A DNA stretch of 64,000 bases from G020353115 sp964640125 (GCA_964640125.1 CAZXGG010000010.1:7043-71042); one strand, 5' to 3'; shown: positions 7,221 through 16,239, numbered from the stretch's first letter. Program-made: numbers and translations. The notes: generated from the sequence alone by a model not told the origin.

Positions 7221-8027
7221 TTATCGCGAGATTGGATGTATTTGCATAGTATTTATTCTCTCAATGATCCTGTTCGAATCCCCTGTACTAAAATGCTCAT
7301 AAAATTCAATAAATAGCTTTCCCAGAGAAGCACAGAGCTGATCAAAAGATAAGGCATCTTTATACTTTAAATAGTCGGTTCTGGAAATGTATACAGATAC
7401 GTTACCATCCCTGTCAAACCTGACCCATGTCGTGTCCAGATAATCTGTCAATATTCCAACCTGCCTGGTTAATTTTGAATTGACAGAAATCACAACACTC
7501 CCGTTCTCAAAATACGGGATAGCAATCAGGTGTTTGTGTAAAAACCGGGCAAATTCCTGGATTTCAGTTCCGGAGCTTGAAATCTTACCCACAGGAAGAG
7601 GCCTTTCAGTAAAACCTGCCTTTGTTTCATCCACCGGGAGGGCAGCAAGCTCAAGTATCTCACGGGAACGCCATGTGAGCTTTCGGGAAAATAGCAAAAC
7701 AAGCACCCAAATTCCAAACACGATGAAGAAAATACCCAAAATGCTATTAAATGAATAGATCGGATGAAATCCAAACAATAAAACGGAGACAGAGAGTGCA
7801 GAACAGGTGAAGAGAAATAAGGTGAATACCAGGAAGCCAAAATTCTTTGTCCTGATGAATATTAAAAAAATAAGAAAACCATAGGAAAATGTGATCAATG
7901 CTACCAATGCAAAAACAAGAAACAGTCCCATGGCAACCATAAGAAGAAGTGCATAAAGACTGATTGTAATTCCAATTATTGATCCAATCCCAAGTGTTGC
8001 AGGTTTTAACTTATGAAAAATTTGCAT
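7221..8027 (-). CDS. unrecognised four-helix membrane protein with cytosolic C-domain
   Basis: A 268-residue protein. Residues 15-115 hold four closely spaced hydrophobic helices; from about 130 a soluble domain follows (EIQEFARFLHKHLIAIPYFE, then SVNSKLTRQVGILTDYLDT and WVRFDRDGNVSVYISRTDYL). I do not recognise the soluble domain. The gene is 4 bases upstream of the winged-helix gene and 105 bases downstream of a 42-residue membrane microprotein on the same strand, which suggests a three-gene unit with a signalling or regulatory role. No catalytic motif is visible. Confidence 0.7.
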   Translation of the reverse strand: MQIFHKLKPATLGIGSIIGITISLYALLLMVAMGLFLVFALVALITFSYGFLIFLIFIRTKNFGFLVFTLFLFTCSALSVSVLLFGFHPIYSFNSILGIFFIVFGIWVLVLLFSRKLTWRSREILELAALPVDETKAGFTERPLPVGKISSSGTEIQEFARFLHKHLIAIPYFENGSVVISVNSKLTRQVGILTDYLDTTWVRFDRDGNVSVYISRTDYLKYKDALSFDQLCASLGKLFIEFYEHFSTGDSNRIIERINTMQIHPISR

Positions 8028-8132
8028 GGTTCTAGCTATTTAGGTTACCGATCAACTTCTAAGAACATATTACTGACGGAAGAAGGAAACCTGTTCATGA
8101 CTTGCATATTGTATCATAGGTTTTGAATTAGA

Positions 8133-8261
8133 CTAGAACAATCCCAATGCAACTGGAATGAAGGTCAGAATTACTAGAAAAATAAAAACAGTCAGAACTG
8201 CAACCACAATTAAAAGAGCGGTTTCAGGTTTGGTTGGTTTGTTTTCTTCATTTATTCCCAT
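8133..8261 (-). CDS. 42-residue single-helix membrane microprotein
   Basis: Minus-strand frame from ATG at 8261 to TAG at 8133. The product has a hydrophilic head MGINEENKPTKPET followed by one hydrophobic helix of about 26 residues ending FIPVALGLF. The shape, charge pattern and position (105 bases upstream of the membrane protein gene on the same strand) argue for a real gene. The spacer 5' of it is very AT-rich and contains AATATTTG, one base off a TAnnTTTG box. Function unknown; small anchors of this kind often stabilise or regulate a neighbouring membrane protein, which is inference. Confidence 0.5.
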   Translation of the reverse strand: MGINEENKPTKPETALLIVVAVLTVFIFLVILTFIPVALGLF

Positions 8262-8368
8262 CTGGTTAGTATTTTATATTATTATTCAAATATTTTATAA
8301 TTTATATACTTTACGTTTTATAAACTATACAAATGTATAATATGACGATTAAAAATCCAAATATTTTC

Positions 8369-8410
8369 AAAAAAAAAGTCGCCAGACGATTTTGATTCGT
8401 TTGACGACTT
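8369..8410 (-). terminator. rho-independent terminator of the M14 peptidase operon
   Basis: On the minus strand, 46 bases after the stop of the M14 gene, arms 8397-8410 and 8376-8389 (AAGTCG..CA.ACGA type, 12 of 14 positions matching) form a hairpin around a 7-base loop, followed by nine U residues (8369-8377). This is a classical intrinsic terminator layout. Confidence 0.8.
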
Positions 8411-8455
8411 ATATTTACCCGTAATATACCTTCAGTTTATTAGCTTCTTTGCTGT

Positions 8456-10339
8456 CTATGATCCAACCTTAATAGTAATCTTTTTTGAATGTTTTCCTCC
8501 CATTTTTGATTCAACAAATGGTTCAATCCATCCGTTTGAACCATTCATTTTGACCAGTCCCCGGAATTTCAATGTTTCTTTACCTTTTAGCCGGAATTCT
8601 GTATCCTTTCCTGCAATGGATTGATAGGTTGAGTTGTTATCCAGTGGATCAAAGATCGTAACATCTTCCATCAGGTCAACGATTTCAATGTTATCCGATG
8701 AATGGATGGTCAGTTTATCTTTAACTGCTCTTTTGAGCTGCACGGACCGATCTGAGGCGGTTGGATACACCCGGTCATTCTTCACCCACACTTCAAGCCA
8801 GTAAAGATCGTCTGTTTCCGGTTTAATAAGCACCTTATCTATCTCTATTTTAGGAAACTGGCTGGCACAGTAGAGAACGAATTTTGTATTCTTTTCCGCT
8901 TCCATTTCAATGTACCTGGAAGGTGGCGTTCTACGCATGTGTTTTTTGGGTGATCCACCGATCCAGATTTCTCCCAAGTCGGGGTGGTTAACCTGATGCG
9001 GGTCTATCCAGCCTTCACCGGTCAGTTCAAGATCAATCCACGTTAACATTTCCTCATCAGAAACTCTTCCATCACCATCCTGATCAGCATCAAATGCCGG
9101 ATTACCCCACAACTCAATCAGGTAGGAGTATGCACCCAGCATATAATAGGTTGCTGCGTGCGCCTGACCGGAAAGTCCTCCAATAACGGGACTATAATTT
9201 TTCAATATCCTGGCACCGGATGTTACTATTTCCGTCTGAACATCCATATCGTGCTGATAATCAGTAGTTACCTGCCGATTAAACAACTGGGCATATTTAT
9301 TCGTTTTGCGCATTTGTTCCAGTCTCTGCTCAATTTGTTCCTCTGCTTCCTGGCGTTGCTCCCGGGAAAGATTTCTCCGGCTTTCCGGTGGTGCCTGAAA
9401 CATGATCAATCTGCCGGTATTATGATAATGGAAAGAGGCGAAAATATTTGGATGCGCGAGTTGAAACTCAAACACATTTCGGGTTTCTGACTCAGACATG
9501 GGGTATGGATTACCTGCCTGCAGGTTCCATCCATAGGGAAAATTCCTGTTCGGATCGGGACCACCGATATCATCTTCATTGATCATCCCATCCCCATCGT
9601 TATCAAAACCTTCAGAGCCGATTCTTCGAAACCTCATACATTCCTCTTCAGGATCAGCTATCAGTAAAAATCTTCGCTTGTCCGGTGAAAGTTTAAACAT
9701 ACCATCCGGATCTTCAATATACATGTCTGACAATTCACCATCACCATCCACATCCTCTGTTTGATCTTCATCATACAAACCATCTCCATCATTATCTTCA
9801 GGACGGTAGGTCTCCCTTGGGTTATTTGCTGTATTCGGCTGCGTCACATAGGAATCATTGGCATCTACATTCAATCCCGGAAGGATATAAAATGTTGTAC
9901 TATTAACCAGTTCATAGACATAGGGGTCGTAATCATAGCGTGAAAGGAGGTACCACATCAGGTAGAGTGAACAGGTTATACCGTTTACTTCATTCCCGTG
10001 GATTGCACCGTCGACCCACATGGCTGGTTTCGAAGCATGATCACCGGTGGATTTGGCAGTGATGGTAATCAGGTACTGATCCCTTCCCATCCTGCTTTTT
10101 CCAATACTTTCAATGTCAGAAAGATGTGGATATTTCTTCTGGATATCATGCATTATCCCGGTCCATTCATCAAAGGAATAGTATCGTTTCCAGCTGATCG
10201 GAAAATCAAGCTCCCCGTGATAGCCGCCCGGACTTTCCTGCTTTTTATCCTGTGCGAAGAGGGGCATACTCATCAGAAAGGCAAGAACGATCAGCACGTT
10301 ATAAACAACCTTTTTTTGAAAATATGTTCGTTTTTTCAT
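8456..10339 (-). CDS. secreted M14 family zinc carboxypeptidase with calcium-type Asp loops
   Basis: The 627-residue precursor has a signal peptide (residues 1-30, cleavage after PLFAQ). The peptidase domain shows the M14 zinc ligands H114 and E117 in HGNE, a third histidine in SFHYH (about 304), the substrate-binding DPNRNFPYGW and a catalytic glutamate in SYLIELWG. Inserted in and after the domain are Asp/Gly loops of the DxDGDG type (EDNDGDGLYDED at 181-192, DVDGDGELSD, FDNDGDGMINED, DADQDGDGRVSDEE) that resemble EF-hand or thrombospondin type 3 calcium sites. The C-terminus is beta-rich. It should trim peptides outside the cytoplasm. It follows a paralogue by 14 bases in one operon. Confidence 0.9.
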   Translation of the reverse strand: MKKRTYFQKKVVYNVLIVLAFLMSMPLFAQDKKQESPGGYHGELDFPISWKRYYSFDEWTGIMHDIQKKYPHLSDIESIGKSRMGRDQYLITITAKSTGDHASKPAMWVDGAIHGNEVNGITCSLYLMWYLLSRYDYDPYVYELVNSTTFYILPGLNVDANDSYVTQPNTANNPRETYRPEDNDGDGLYDEDQTEDVDGDGELSDMYIEDPDGMFKLSPDKRRFLLIADPEEECMRFRRIGSEGFDNDGDGMINEDDIGGPDPNRNFPYGWNLQAGNPYPMSESETRNVFEFQLAHPNIFASFHYHNTGRLIMFQAPPESRRNLSREQRQEAEEQIEQRLEQMRKTNKYAQLFNRQVTTDYQHDMDVQTEIVTSGARILKNYSPVIGGLSGQAHAATYYMLGAYSYLIELWGNPAFDADQDGDGRVSDEEMLTWIDLELTGEGWIDPHQVNHPDLGEIWIGGSPKKHMRRTPPSRYIEMEAEKNTKFVLYCASQFPKIEIDKVLIKPETDDLYWLEVWVKNDRVYPTASDRSVQLKRAVKDKLTIHSSDNIEIVDLMEDVTIFDPLDNNSTYQSIAGKDTEFRLKGKETLKFRGLVKMNGSNGWIEPFVESKMGGKHSKKITIKVGS

Positions 10340-10353
10340 GGTTTGCCCTCCTG

Positions 10354-12477
10354 TTAATAGATTATTGATTTAACCTTTGTACCGCCTTTCTGGGATGACA
10401 GGATCACCTGTAAAGGGACATCCCCTTCAACGGCAATTACCCATTTCACCACCCGTCCGGGTCCGGTCTGTTTTTCTCCGGGCTGGTCATAACTTACACG
10501 TTGTCTCATGTACCGGTACATCATGGGTGAGTAGGGTGTAATGCTTCTTTGTCGGGCTTGACTGGTGGAGGATTGCTCCCTCCTGGGTCTGTATCCCGGG
10601 ATTCTCATTTTCCCTTCCAGCACTCCCAATTTTTGATAAGGTGTACCCTGAAGAAAGGTTATTTTATCACGATCGCCCGTCAGCCAGATCACATCAGGCC
10701 GGTTGCCTGCCAGCTCCGCTCCCTGGCCAATATGTGTTGCCAGTTTACCCTGGTTCTCAACATTAACCGTAACCTCAACCACCTTATATTTACCAGTTCC
10801 ACTACCTTTCTTGACAACAACATTATCTTCATTACCTGAAGCGGTAGCCATCTGAGCTTTATTGGTAGTGTAAAGGACTTTCGCTGTTGCATCCGTAATC
10901 TCTACCTCCGGGAGCAGGGTAGCCCGGAATAATTCGAACTGCCAGTGTTTTTCACATACATTGATCAAGGGTGTTCCCGGAAAGGCATTGTTCGTTCCAA
11001 CGGGTGATTTCCATCCGCCAATCTCTCCCTCACCCAATTCGGGATGATTAAAGGTTTTCCAATCGATAAAATAATCTCCTCCGTAATGTTCGTCCTGATA
11101 GTTCAGCAGTTCTCTGTTCCGGTTCAAATAAGCATCGTCCCCTTCAAATTGAGGAAAACCATCGATATCATTCATGGGATTCCATAGTTCAGTAGTCACG
11201 GAATAAAGACCATATTGCATATACATCCAGTCGGATGCCATTCCGTAGTTGTATCGCTGATCCCTCTCCTCATTATAGCTAACTCTCCATCCACGAGGCA
11301 ATTCATACCCCCGCTGTTTTGCATATTTGTTGGCTGAAGTCTTTTGCAGCTCTTCCTTATAATGAGCCAGTGAATCCGGATACAACCAGGCTTTGGGCAC
11401 TTCCTGCCCAAGAATTTCAAGGTACTTTCTCCCCATGATCATGTCCATTACAGCCACATCTTTGGGGTGCAGATTTTGGTGGGGTGAGGTACCCAGAGGC
11501 CTGTAAGTAAAACCACCGGATGTATGATAATACTGTCCCATAAGGATGTTGGTGTGGTTTGTGAAAAACTCCGCGATTGCATGTGCTTCAGGTGATGAGG
11601 TAGGGTATTTGCCGCTACCACCTTGCATGCCATCCTCCCTGAACCACACTTCCGGGAAATTCCGGTTTACATCGATACCCCTCTCTGAATCTTCTCCCCG
11701 CTTACCATCCTTATCGTTGTCCTTATCTTCGGTTATCACGGAATACCTTTCTTTCGTTGTTTTTTCATTATTACCGAGTCTTACCATTAACCTCGGATCC
11801 ACGTCATCTTTCACATACCTGCCGTTAGGATCTTTATACCGGAATTGTGTGTAATAACCATCATTGTTCAGGTCATCCGGTCCATCCTCATTGATCTTTC
11901 CATCCCCATCATTGTCTATTTTCTCGCTGTTTTGCCGCTGGGCAATTCCCACTTCCACACTATTATAGACACCATCCGGATTAACGACCGGGCAGATGTA
12001 GAACACTTTCCTGTCAATAAGTTCCTTTATTTGAGGGTCTTCTTCATAACCGGCAACCAGCTTATCAATGATGTAAAGACAAACTTCCGTTCCTGTATAT
12101 TCATTTCCATGCATGCTGGCACAGATCCATTGTCCTGGTTTCCCCTGGTGCGGTTTCATGGCTGGAACATTTTTAACCCCCTCTTTCCTTATATTCCGCA
12201 AATCAATATGCCCGTCGAGGGTGGTTCCTGTCTGCAAATTGGTAATGACCAGCACATAAATCGCCCGGTCAAAATTGCTTTTACCAATTTCAATTAATTC
12301 CGTAATGGAAGGATACGCTTTTGCAATATCCTTCAGGTACTTCACAGTGCCCGTATATCCGTGGTACTTATCAAAGGATATGGGTACTTTTTGACCTGAG
12401 CAAACATTGGACTGGCCTGTACCATACAGAAGGAACAGTCCAATGAGCATTAATAGCTTCAAATGACGACTTCCCAT
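10354..12477 (-). CDS. secreted M14 family zinc carboxypeptidase (paralogue)
   Basis: A 707-residue precursor with an N-terminal signal (MGSRHLKLLMLIGLFLLYGT). Zinc ligands H123 and E126 lie in MHGNEYTG; NPDGVYNS, DVNRNFPEVW, a YYHTSGG segment and TTELWNP with the catalytic glutamate follow the M14 order. Like its neighbour it carries Asp-rich loops (KIDNDGDGKINEDG, LNNDGYY, DKDNDKDGKRGED). The extra length is a larger C-terminal beta domain with an Arg/Ser/Gln-rich segment. It is the first gene of the two-gene operon; the pair is probably the result of tandem duplication and later divergence, with different peptide preferences. Confidence 0.9.
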   Translation of the reverse strand: MGSRHLKLLMLIGLFLLYGTGQSNVCSGQKVPISFDKYHGYTGTVKYLKDIAKAYPSITELIEIGKSNFDRAIYVLVITNLQTGTTLDGHIDLRNIRKEGVKNVPAMKPHQGKPGQWICASMHGNEYTGTEVCLYIIDKLVAGYEEDPQIKELIDRKVFYICPVVNPDGVYNSVEVGIAQRQNSEKIDNDGDGKINEDGPDDLNNDGYYTQFRYKDPNGRYVKDDVDPRLMVRLGNNEKTTKERYSVITEDKDNDKDGKRGEDSERGIDVNRNFPEVWFREDGMQGGSGKYPTSSPEAHAIAEFFTNHTNILMGQYYHTSGGFTYRPLGTSPHQNLHPKDVAVMDMIMGRKYLEILGQEVPKAWLYPDSLAHYKEELQKTSANKYAKQRGYELPRGWRVSYNEERDQRYNYGMASDWMYMQYGLYSVTTELWNPMNDIDGFPQFEGDDAYLNRNRELLNYQDEHYGGDYFIDWKTFNHPELGEGEIGGWKSPVGTNNAFPGTPLINVCEKHWQFELFRATLLPEVEITDATAKVLYTTNKAQMATASGNEDNVVVKKGSGTGKYKVVEVTVNVENQGKLATHIGQGAELAGNRPDVIWLTGDRDKITFLQGTPYQKLGVLEGKMRIPGYRPRREQSSTSQARQRSITPYSPMMYRYMRQRVSYDQPGEKQTGPGRVVKWVIAVEGDVPLQVILSSQKGGTKVKSIIY

Positions 12478-12696
12478 AATTAAACTCTCCCTGAATTTTA
12501 AAAGTTAGAAATGACTCTGAGTTACTGAAGGCAAAAGGTTAAAAGTAACAATTATTTTAGTGCCGGAATATGATGAAGAACATATGCCTGTAATTCGTTG
12601 CCCGAATTCCGTATAGCGGTTCCTTTGGAAAAATCGAGCGACGAAAAGGTTTTCTTAAAGAATTTTAATATCAAAACCGACACACGAAAATTCTGG

Positions 12697-12727
12697 TTCG
12701 GGGTACGACTTAAGTTCGTGCCCCGAA
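12697..12727. promoter_or_regulatory. inverted repeat in a divergent promoter region
   Basis: TTCGGGGTACG (12697-12707) and CGTGCCCCGAA (12717-12727) pair with one mismatch around a 9-base loop. It lies 21 bases before the -7 box of the YdeI gene, in the place of a -33 element, and in the spacer shared with the divergent M14 operon. It could be an operator or a REP hairpin; no U tract of terminator length follows on either strand. Confidence 0.4.
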
Positions 12728-12748
12728 TAAAAAGACCATTAAAACATA

Positions 12749-12756
12749 TATATTTG
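12749..12756 (+). promoter_or_regulatory. candidate -7 box TATATTTG, near-leaderless start
   Basis: TATATTTG is a perfect TAnnTTTG match ending 4 bases before the ATG at 12761. Transcription starting the usual 5-7 bases downstream would begin at or next to the start codon, giving a leaderless or nearly leaderless mRNA. The -33 region is occupied by the inverted repeat at 12697-12727. Confidence 0.45.
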
Positions 12757-12760
12757 TTCT

Positions 12761-13336
12761 ATGGAAAGAAAAAGTGAGATCTACTGCACAAACCGATCTG
12801 AGTGGCGCAAGTGGCTTACAAAAAATCATAATAAGGAGAAAGAGGTCTGGTTGATCTATTATAAGAAACACACCGGCAAACCAAGAGTTTCCTACGACGA
12901 TGCCGTTGAAGAAGCCATCTGCTTCGGATGGATTGACAGCACCATCCAGCGAATGGATGACGAGAGATACAGGCAAAGATACACACCCAGGAACAGGGAT
13001 AGTAAATGGTCAGCACACAATGTCAGAAGGGCAAACAAGATGATCCGTGAAGGAAAAATGATGAAAGAAGGTCTGTCGCTCTTCGAAGAATGGAAAGCAC
13101 GTAATAAGGACCCGGTGTCCCGAGCCCCCACACAGGAAGAGCAGGTCCCCCCGGATGACCTGCTCAGGGCACTGAAAAAGAATAAAAAGGCAATGGATCA
13201 TTTTAGTAAAATGGCTCCCTCACACAAAAGGAATTACTTCCTGTGGATCAACGATGCAAAAAAAGAGGAAACAAGAAACCGTAGAATTGACAAAGCAGTT
13301 GTGATGCTTGAAAAGAACATTAAATCGTTTATGTAA
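12761..13336 (+). CDS. YdeI/OmpD-associated family protein
   Basis: This 191-residue protein is full length for the YdeI/OmpD-associated (bacteriocin-protection, OmdA) family: SEWRKWLTKNHNKEKEVWLI near the start, YDDAVEEAICFGWIDSTIQR, then YRQRYTPRNRDSKWSAHN and a helical C-terminal portion ending with DKAVVMLEKNIKS. It is cytosolic. The family has been linked to antimicrobial peptide or bacteriocin resistance in enterobacteria, but the mechanism is unknown and the link is weak here. A methyltransferase gene follows 29 bases later on the same strand. Confidence 0.9.
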   Translation: MERKSEIYCTNRSEWRKWLTKNHNKEKEVWLIYYKKHTGKPRVSYDDAVEEAICFGWIDSTIQRMDDERYRQRYTPRNRDSKWSAHNVRRANKMIREGKMMKEGLSLFEEWKARNKDPVSRAPTQEEQVPPDDLLRALKKNKKAMDHFSKMAPSHKRNYFLWINDAKKEETRNRRIDKAVVMLEKNIKSFM

Positions 13337-13365
13337 CTTAATCCATGGTGCTATTCACTTAGAGT

Positions 13366-14124
13366 ATGATGAAGAAACAATGGTATGAGGAACTTTTTCA
13401 GAACTACGCTGAAAATTATGATAAGGAACCGTTTACAAAAGGGACAACCGGTGAAGTTGATTTTATTGAACAAGAGATAAACTTTAACCGGGATCTGAAG
13501 ATTCTGGATATTGGCTGCGGAACCGGCAGACATGCTGTTGAACTGGCAAAAAGAGGCTATACAGTAACGGGAGTGGATCTGGCAGAATCACAGTTAGCCA
13601 GGGCAAGGGAGAAAGCTGAAATGGAAAACGTACGTGTGAATTTTCAGCGGGCTGATGCAAGAAACCTTGCCTTTTCTGATGAGTTTGACCTTGTAATCAT
13701 GATCTGTGAAGGGGGCTTCTCCCTCATGGAGACGGATGAAATGAACTACGCCATCCTGAAGAACGCATACACCGCTCTCAAAAAAGGAGGAAAACTGATT
13801 CTTACCTGCCTGAATGCCCTGTTCCCTCTCTTCCATTCGGTAAAGGAGTTCATGGAAAAAAACGACCAGAAATCAAGAAGTAACACCTTTGACCTGATGA
13901 CCCTGCGTGATACTTCAACCGTTGAAATCACCGATGATGCAGGCATTGTAAGAAAATTGAAATGCAACGAACGATATTTTGTCCCTTCAGAAATAACCTG
14001 GTACCTCAAATCCCTGCATTTTAAAAAAATCGGGATTTTTGGATGCAAACTGGGGAATTTCAGCAGAGAAGAGGCCCTTACAACGGAAGATTTCGAGATG
14101 CTTGTTGTGGTGGAGAAAAGTTGA
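13366..14124 (+). CDS. class I SAM-dependent methyltransferase
   Basis: A 252-residue cytosolic protein with the glycine-rich SAM loop ILDIGCGTGRHAVELA at about residues 45-60, an acidic residue at the end of strand two (VTGVDLAESQLARA) and a motif II/III region with FDLVIMICEGGFSLME and ALKKGGKLILTCLN. These are Methyltransf_25/11-type motifs. The substrate is unknown; the small-molecule or lipid methyltransferases of this class cannot be told apart by sequence alone. Two ATG codons in tandem begin the frame. It is 29 bases after the YdeI gene. Confidence 0.9.
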   Translation: MMKKQWYEELFQNYAENYDKEPFTKGTTGEVDFIEQEINFNRDLKILDIGCGTGRHAVELAKRGYTVTGVDLAESQLARAREKAEMENVRVNFQRADARNLAFSDEFDLVIMICEGGFSLMETDEMNYAILKNAYTALKKGGKLILTCLNALFPLFHSVKEFMEKNDQKSRSNTFDLMTLRDTSTVEITDDAGIVRKLKCNERYFVPSEITWYLKSLHFKKIGIFGCKLGNFSREEALTTEDFEMLVVVEKS

Positions 14125-14196
14125 CAGGAAGGGGATTGGTGAGTATAATGAGGAGAGAAGTGAGTGGTGAGGTGGAACAGTTATATGGTATGCCAA

Positions 14197-16155
14197 ATGA
14201 AATTTAGAACCTGGTTATCAAAAATGAAAAAAGTACTCCTCTGGAGTTTAGTAATTGTTGCTTTATGGTTGCTATACATGGTTATAAACCTCAAACCAGT
14301 TAATAAACCTTTATCTCCACAAATAACTTTTTTGCAAAATCAGCCAGTGGTCGATGGTCTTCTGGATGAGAGCCTGAAAGAAATATTGCCCATACGAAAA
14401 TATAACTTCAGATTTAATATTAACTTTCTAAAAGGATCGGCAGGTTCAAATTACCGCATTGCATATGGAACCAATTTTATTTATCTCTACCTTGAAGCCA
14501 GCGCAGATAGTCTTATTTGCCGTGACAGGGGCTATCAGAATGGCGACGGTTTCATTCTTACCATTTCGAATAGGATACCGGGTAAGAATAAAACGGATGA
14601 ACATTATGTGATGGGATTTTCATCTCAATACGAACCGAATCAGGAGTGGGCAAAAAAAGTTCTATGGAACTACAATGGAAATGTTATGCTCTACAGACTG
14701 CCGGAGGATGTTCTTTTTGAATACCAGGCAAAAGATGGCAGGATTGGATTTGAAGTTGTTATCCCATGGCCGATTATTTACCCCTATCACCCATTTTTAT
14801 CAGGGGATATTGGTTTTAACCTCTGGTTTGTAAAAGCACATCCTGGTAAACGTTTCCCGAATGTACAGGGTGTTGCCTTTGAGTTCCCCTCTGAAACCGG
14901 GGCAAGAAGGTATAGAAAAGTTGTTTTTGAACAGCCAAAAATTGATCAAGATTGTCAATCTTACCTGATACTTGATAAAAATCACTGTTTTCATGGTGAA
15001 AATATACAATTCAATGCAACTGTTTTATCTGCCCAACCATTGAAAGAAAAGTTTCAAGTAGTTGTTTTTGATGAAAGTAAGGAGTTGGTTACAAAAACGA
15101 TATTCACAATAGATACGGAGGTTGGAATATCAAATAACCGGTTTATTTTCGATGCTCACGAAATATCACCGGGCAACTATAGTATTGAATGGTTGGGTAC
15201 TGCAAGCAACTCATCGGGGAAATTGAACCTTACTGTTTTTCCTGAATTTGATTACACAACACTTGTTGAAAGACTGGAAAAGCTAAAAACAAATATCAAG
15301 GAAGGAAGTTACACCACTTTCAGGTTTTATATTGAAGAAATTGATCGAAAACTGAATAGGCTGAAAGATTATGAGAATTACCCTGAAGGTTTGACTGATA
15401 TAACCGATTTACTGGATTACCTTAAATTCATGGAGTCAGGTAAGGACACCATCTCGGCACAGACCGGTATCTTCAGAAGAGCATTCTGTTCTGAACTGGA
15501 CAGTACCCTGCGACCCTATAAAATAAAGATTCCTGAGAACTACAACAAATCCGAAAAATATCCACTGCTGGTTTTTTTACACGGAAGCGGGAGAACTGAT
15601 GAAGACATGTTCGACAAGTACCATCGTTACCTCAGTCAGGACAATCTAATTCAAATTGCACCCAATGCAAGAGGAGTATCTCACTATTATGGAACACCAG
15701 AAGCTCAATTCGACATCAAAGAGGCAATTCAGGATGCTATCCAAAATTATAGTGTAGATACAGCAAATATCTTTCTTACAGGCTTCTCAATGGGTGGTTA
15801 TGGTGTTTACCGTACATACTTTGAAAATCCAGGATTGTTTAAAGGATTGGCAATATTTTCAGGGATGCCTAAAGTTGGTCTGTTAAGAAAATCCAGAAAA
15901 GGGGAATACCCGAATTTCCTCAAAAAGAAGAACTATGAAAAACTGACCGGTGTGCCGATCTTTATTTACCATGGAAAGAATGACCTGAATTGTCCCTTTG
16001 AACTAACCAGGAAATTTGTTGATAAACTATTGGATTCAGATGCAAGTGTTCAAATGGCTTTCAATGAAGGTACCGGCCATTCTTCACCTGATAAAAGGGA
16101 AATATTAATCCAGTATTACAGCTGGTTAAACAGGTTGATCGCATCAAATGAGTGA
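14197..16155 (+). CDS. membrane-anchored CBM9-like / alpha-beta hydrolase esterase fusion
   Basis: About 652 residues. An N-terminal hydrophobic anchor (VLLWSLVIVALWLLYMVI) is followed by a CBM9/DOMON-like beta domain recognisable from PVVDGLLDESLKE, YIAYGTNFIYLYLEA-type strands and IGFEVVIPWPII. A Glu/Lys-rich helical linker leads to a C-terminal alpha/beta hydrolase: FLHGSGRTDED as oxyanion region, nucleophile Ser in GFSMGGYG (about residue 531), an Asp in YHGKNDLNCP and the final His in GTGHSSP. This resembles feruloyl esterase and PHB-depolymerase-like esterases, so a polysaccharide or plant-ester substrate is inferred. Starts at 14164 (GTG), 14197 and 14224 (ATG) are possible. Confidence 0.8.
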   Translation: MKFRTWLSKMKKVLLWSLVIVALWLLYMVINLKPVNKPLSPQITFLQNQPVVDGLLDESLKEILPIRKYNFRFNINFLKGSAGSNYRIAYGTNFIYLYLEASADSLICRDRGYQNGDGFILTISNRIPGKNKTDEHYVMGFSSQYEPNQEWAKKVLWNYNGNVMLYRLPEDVLFEYQAKDGRIGFEVVIPWPIIYPYHPFLSGDIGFNLWFVKAHPGKRFPNVQGVAFEFPSETGARRYRKVVFEQPKIDQDCQSYLILDKNHCFHGENIQFNATVLSAQPLKEKFQVVVFDESKELVTKTIFTIDTEVGISNNRFIFDAHEISPGNYSIEWLGTASNSSGKLNLTVFPEFDYTTLVERLEKLKTNIKEGSYTTFRFYIEEIDRKLNRLKDYENYPEGLTDITDLLDYLKFMESGKDTISAQTGIFRRAFCSELDSTLRPYKIKIPENYNKSEKYPLLVFLHGSGRTDEDMFDKYHRYLSQDNLIQIAPNARGVSHYYGTPEAQFDIKEAIQDAIQNYSVDTANIFLTGFSMGGYGVYRTYFENPGLFKGLAIFSGMPKVGLLRKSRKGEYPNFLKKKNYEKLTGVPIFIYHGKNDLNCPFELTRKFVDKLLDSDASVQMAFNEGTGHSSPDKREILIQYYSWLNRLIASNE

Positions 16156-16215
16156 CAGGTGCCAGGGTAACATTGTTCAACGTTCCATCCTGACGATCAT
16201 AAAATTCGGTCAGGG

Positions 16216-16239
16216 TTTCTGCCTGCTGGCAGGCAGAAA
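16216..16239. terminator. perfect 11-base-stem palindrome (REP-like)
   Basis: TTTCTGCCTGC and GCAGGCAGAAA pair perfectly around TG, 61 bases after the esterase stop. The CCTGC/GCAGG core is shared with the GC-rich spacer palindromes at 22150-22222, 23318-23390 and 36676-36694. It may end transcription or be a member of that repeat family. Confidence 0.45.

Noticed and set aside
7260..7290. tRNA-like GTTCGAATCC word
   Set aside because: Lies within the coding sequence of the 268-residue membrane protein and has no cloverleaf around it.
8158..8340. Plus-strand frame of 60 codons
   Set aside because: Very basic, no family pattern, and runs through an AT-rich spacer; the overlapping minus-strand 42-codon frame has a clear head-plus-helix design and matches the direction of its neighbours.
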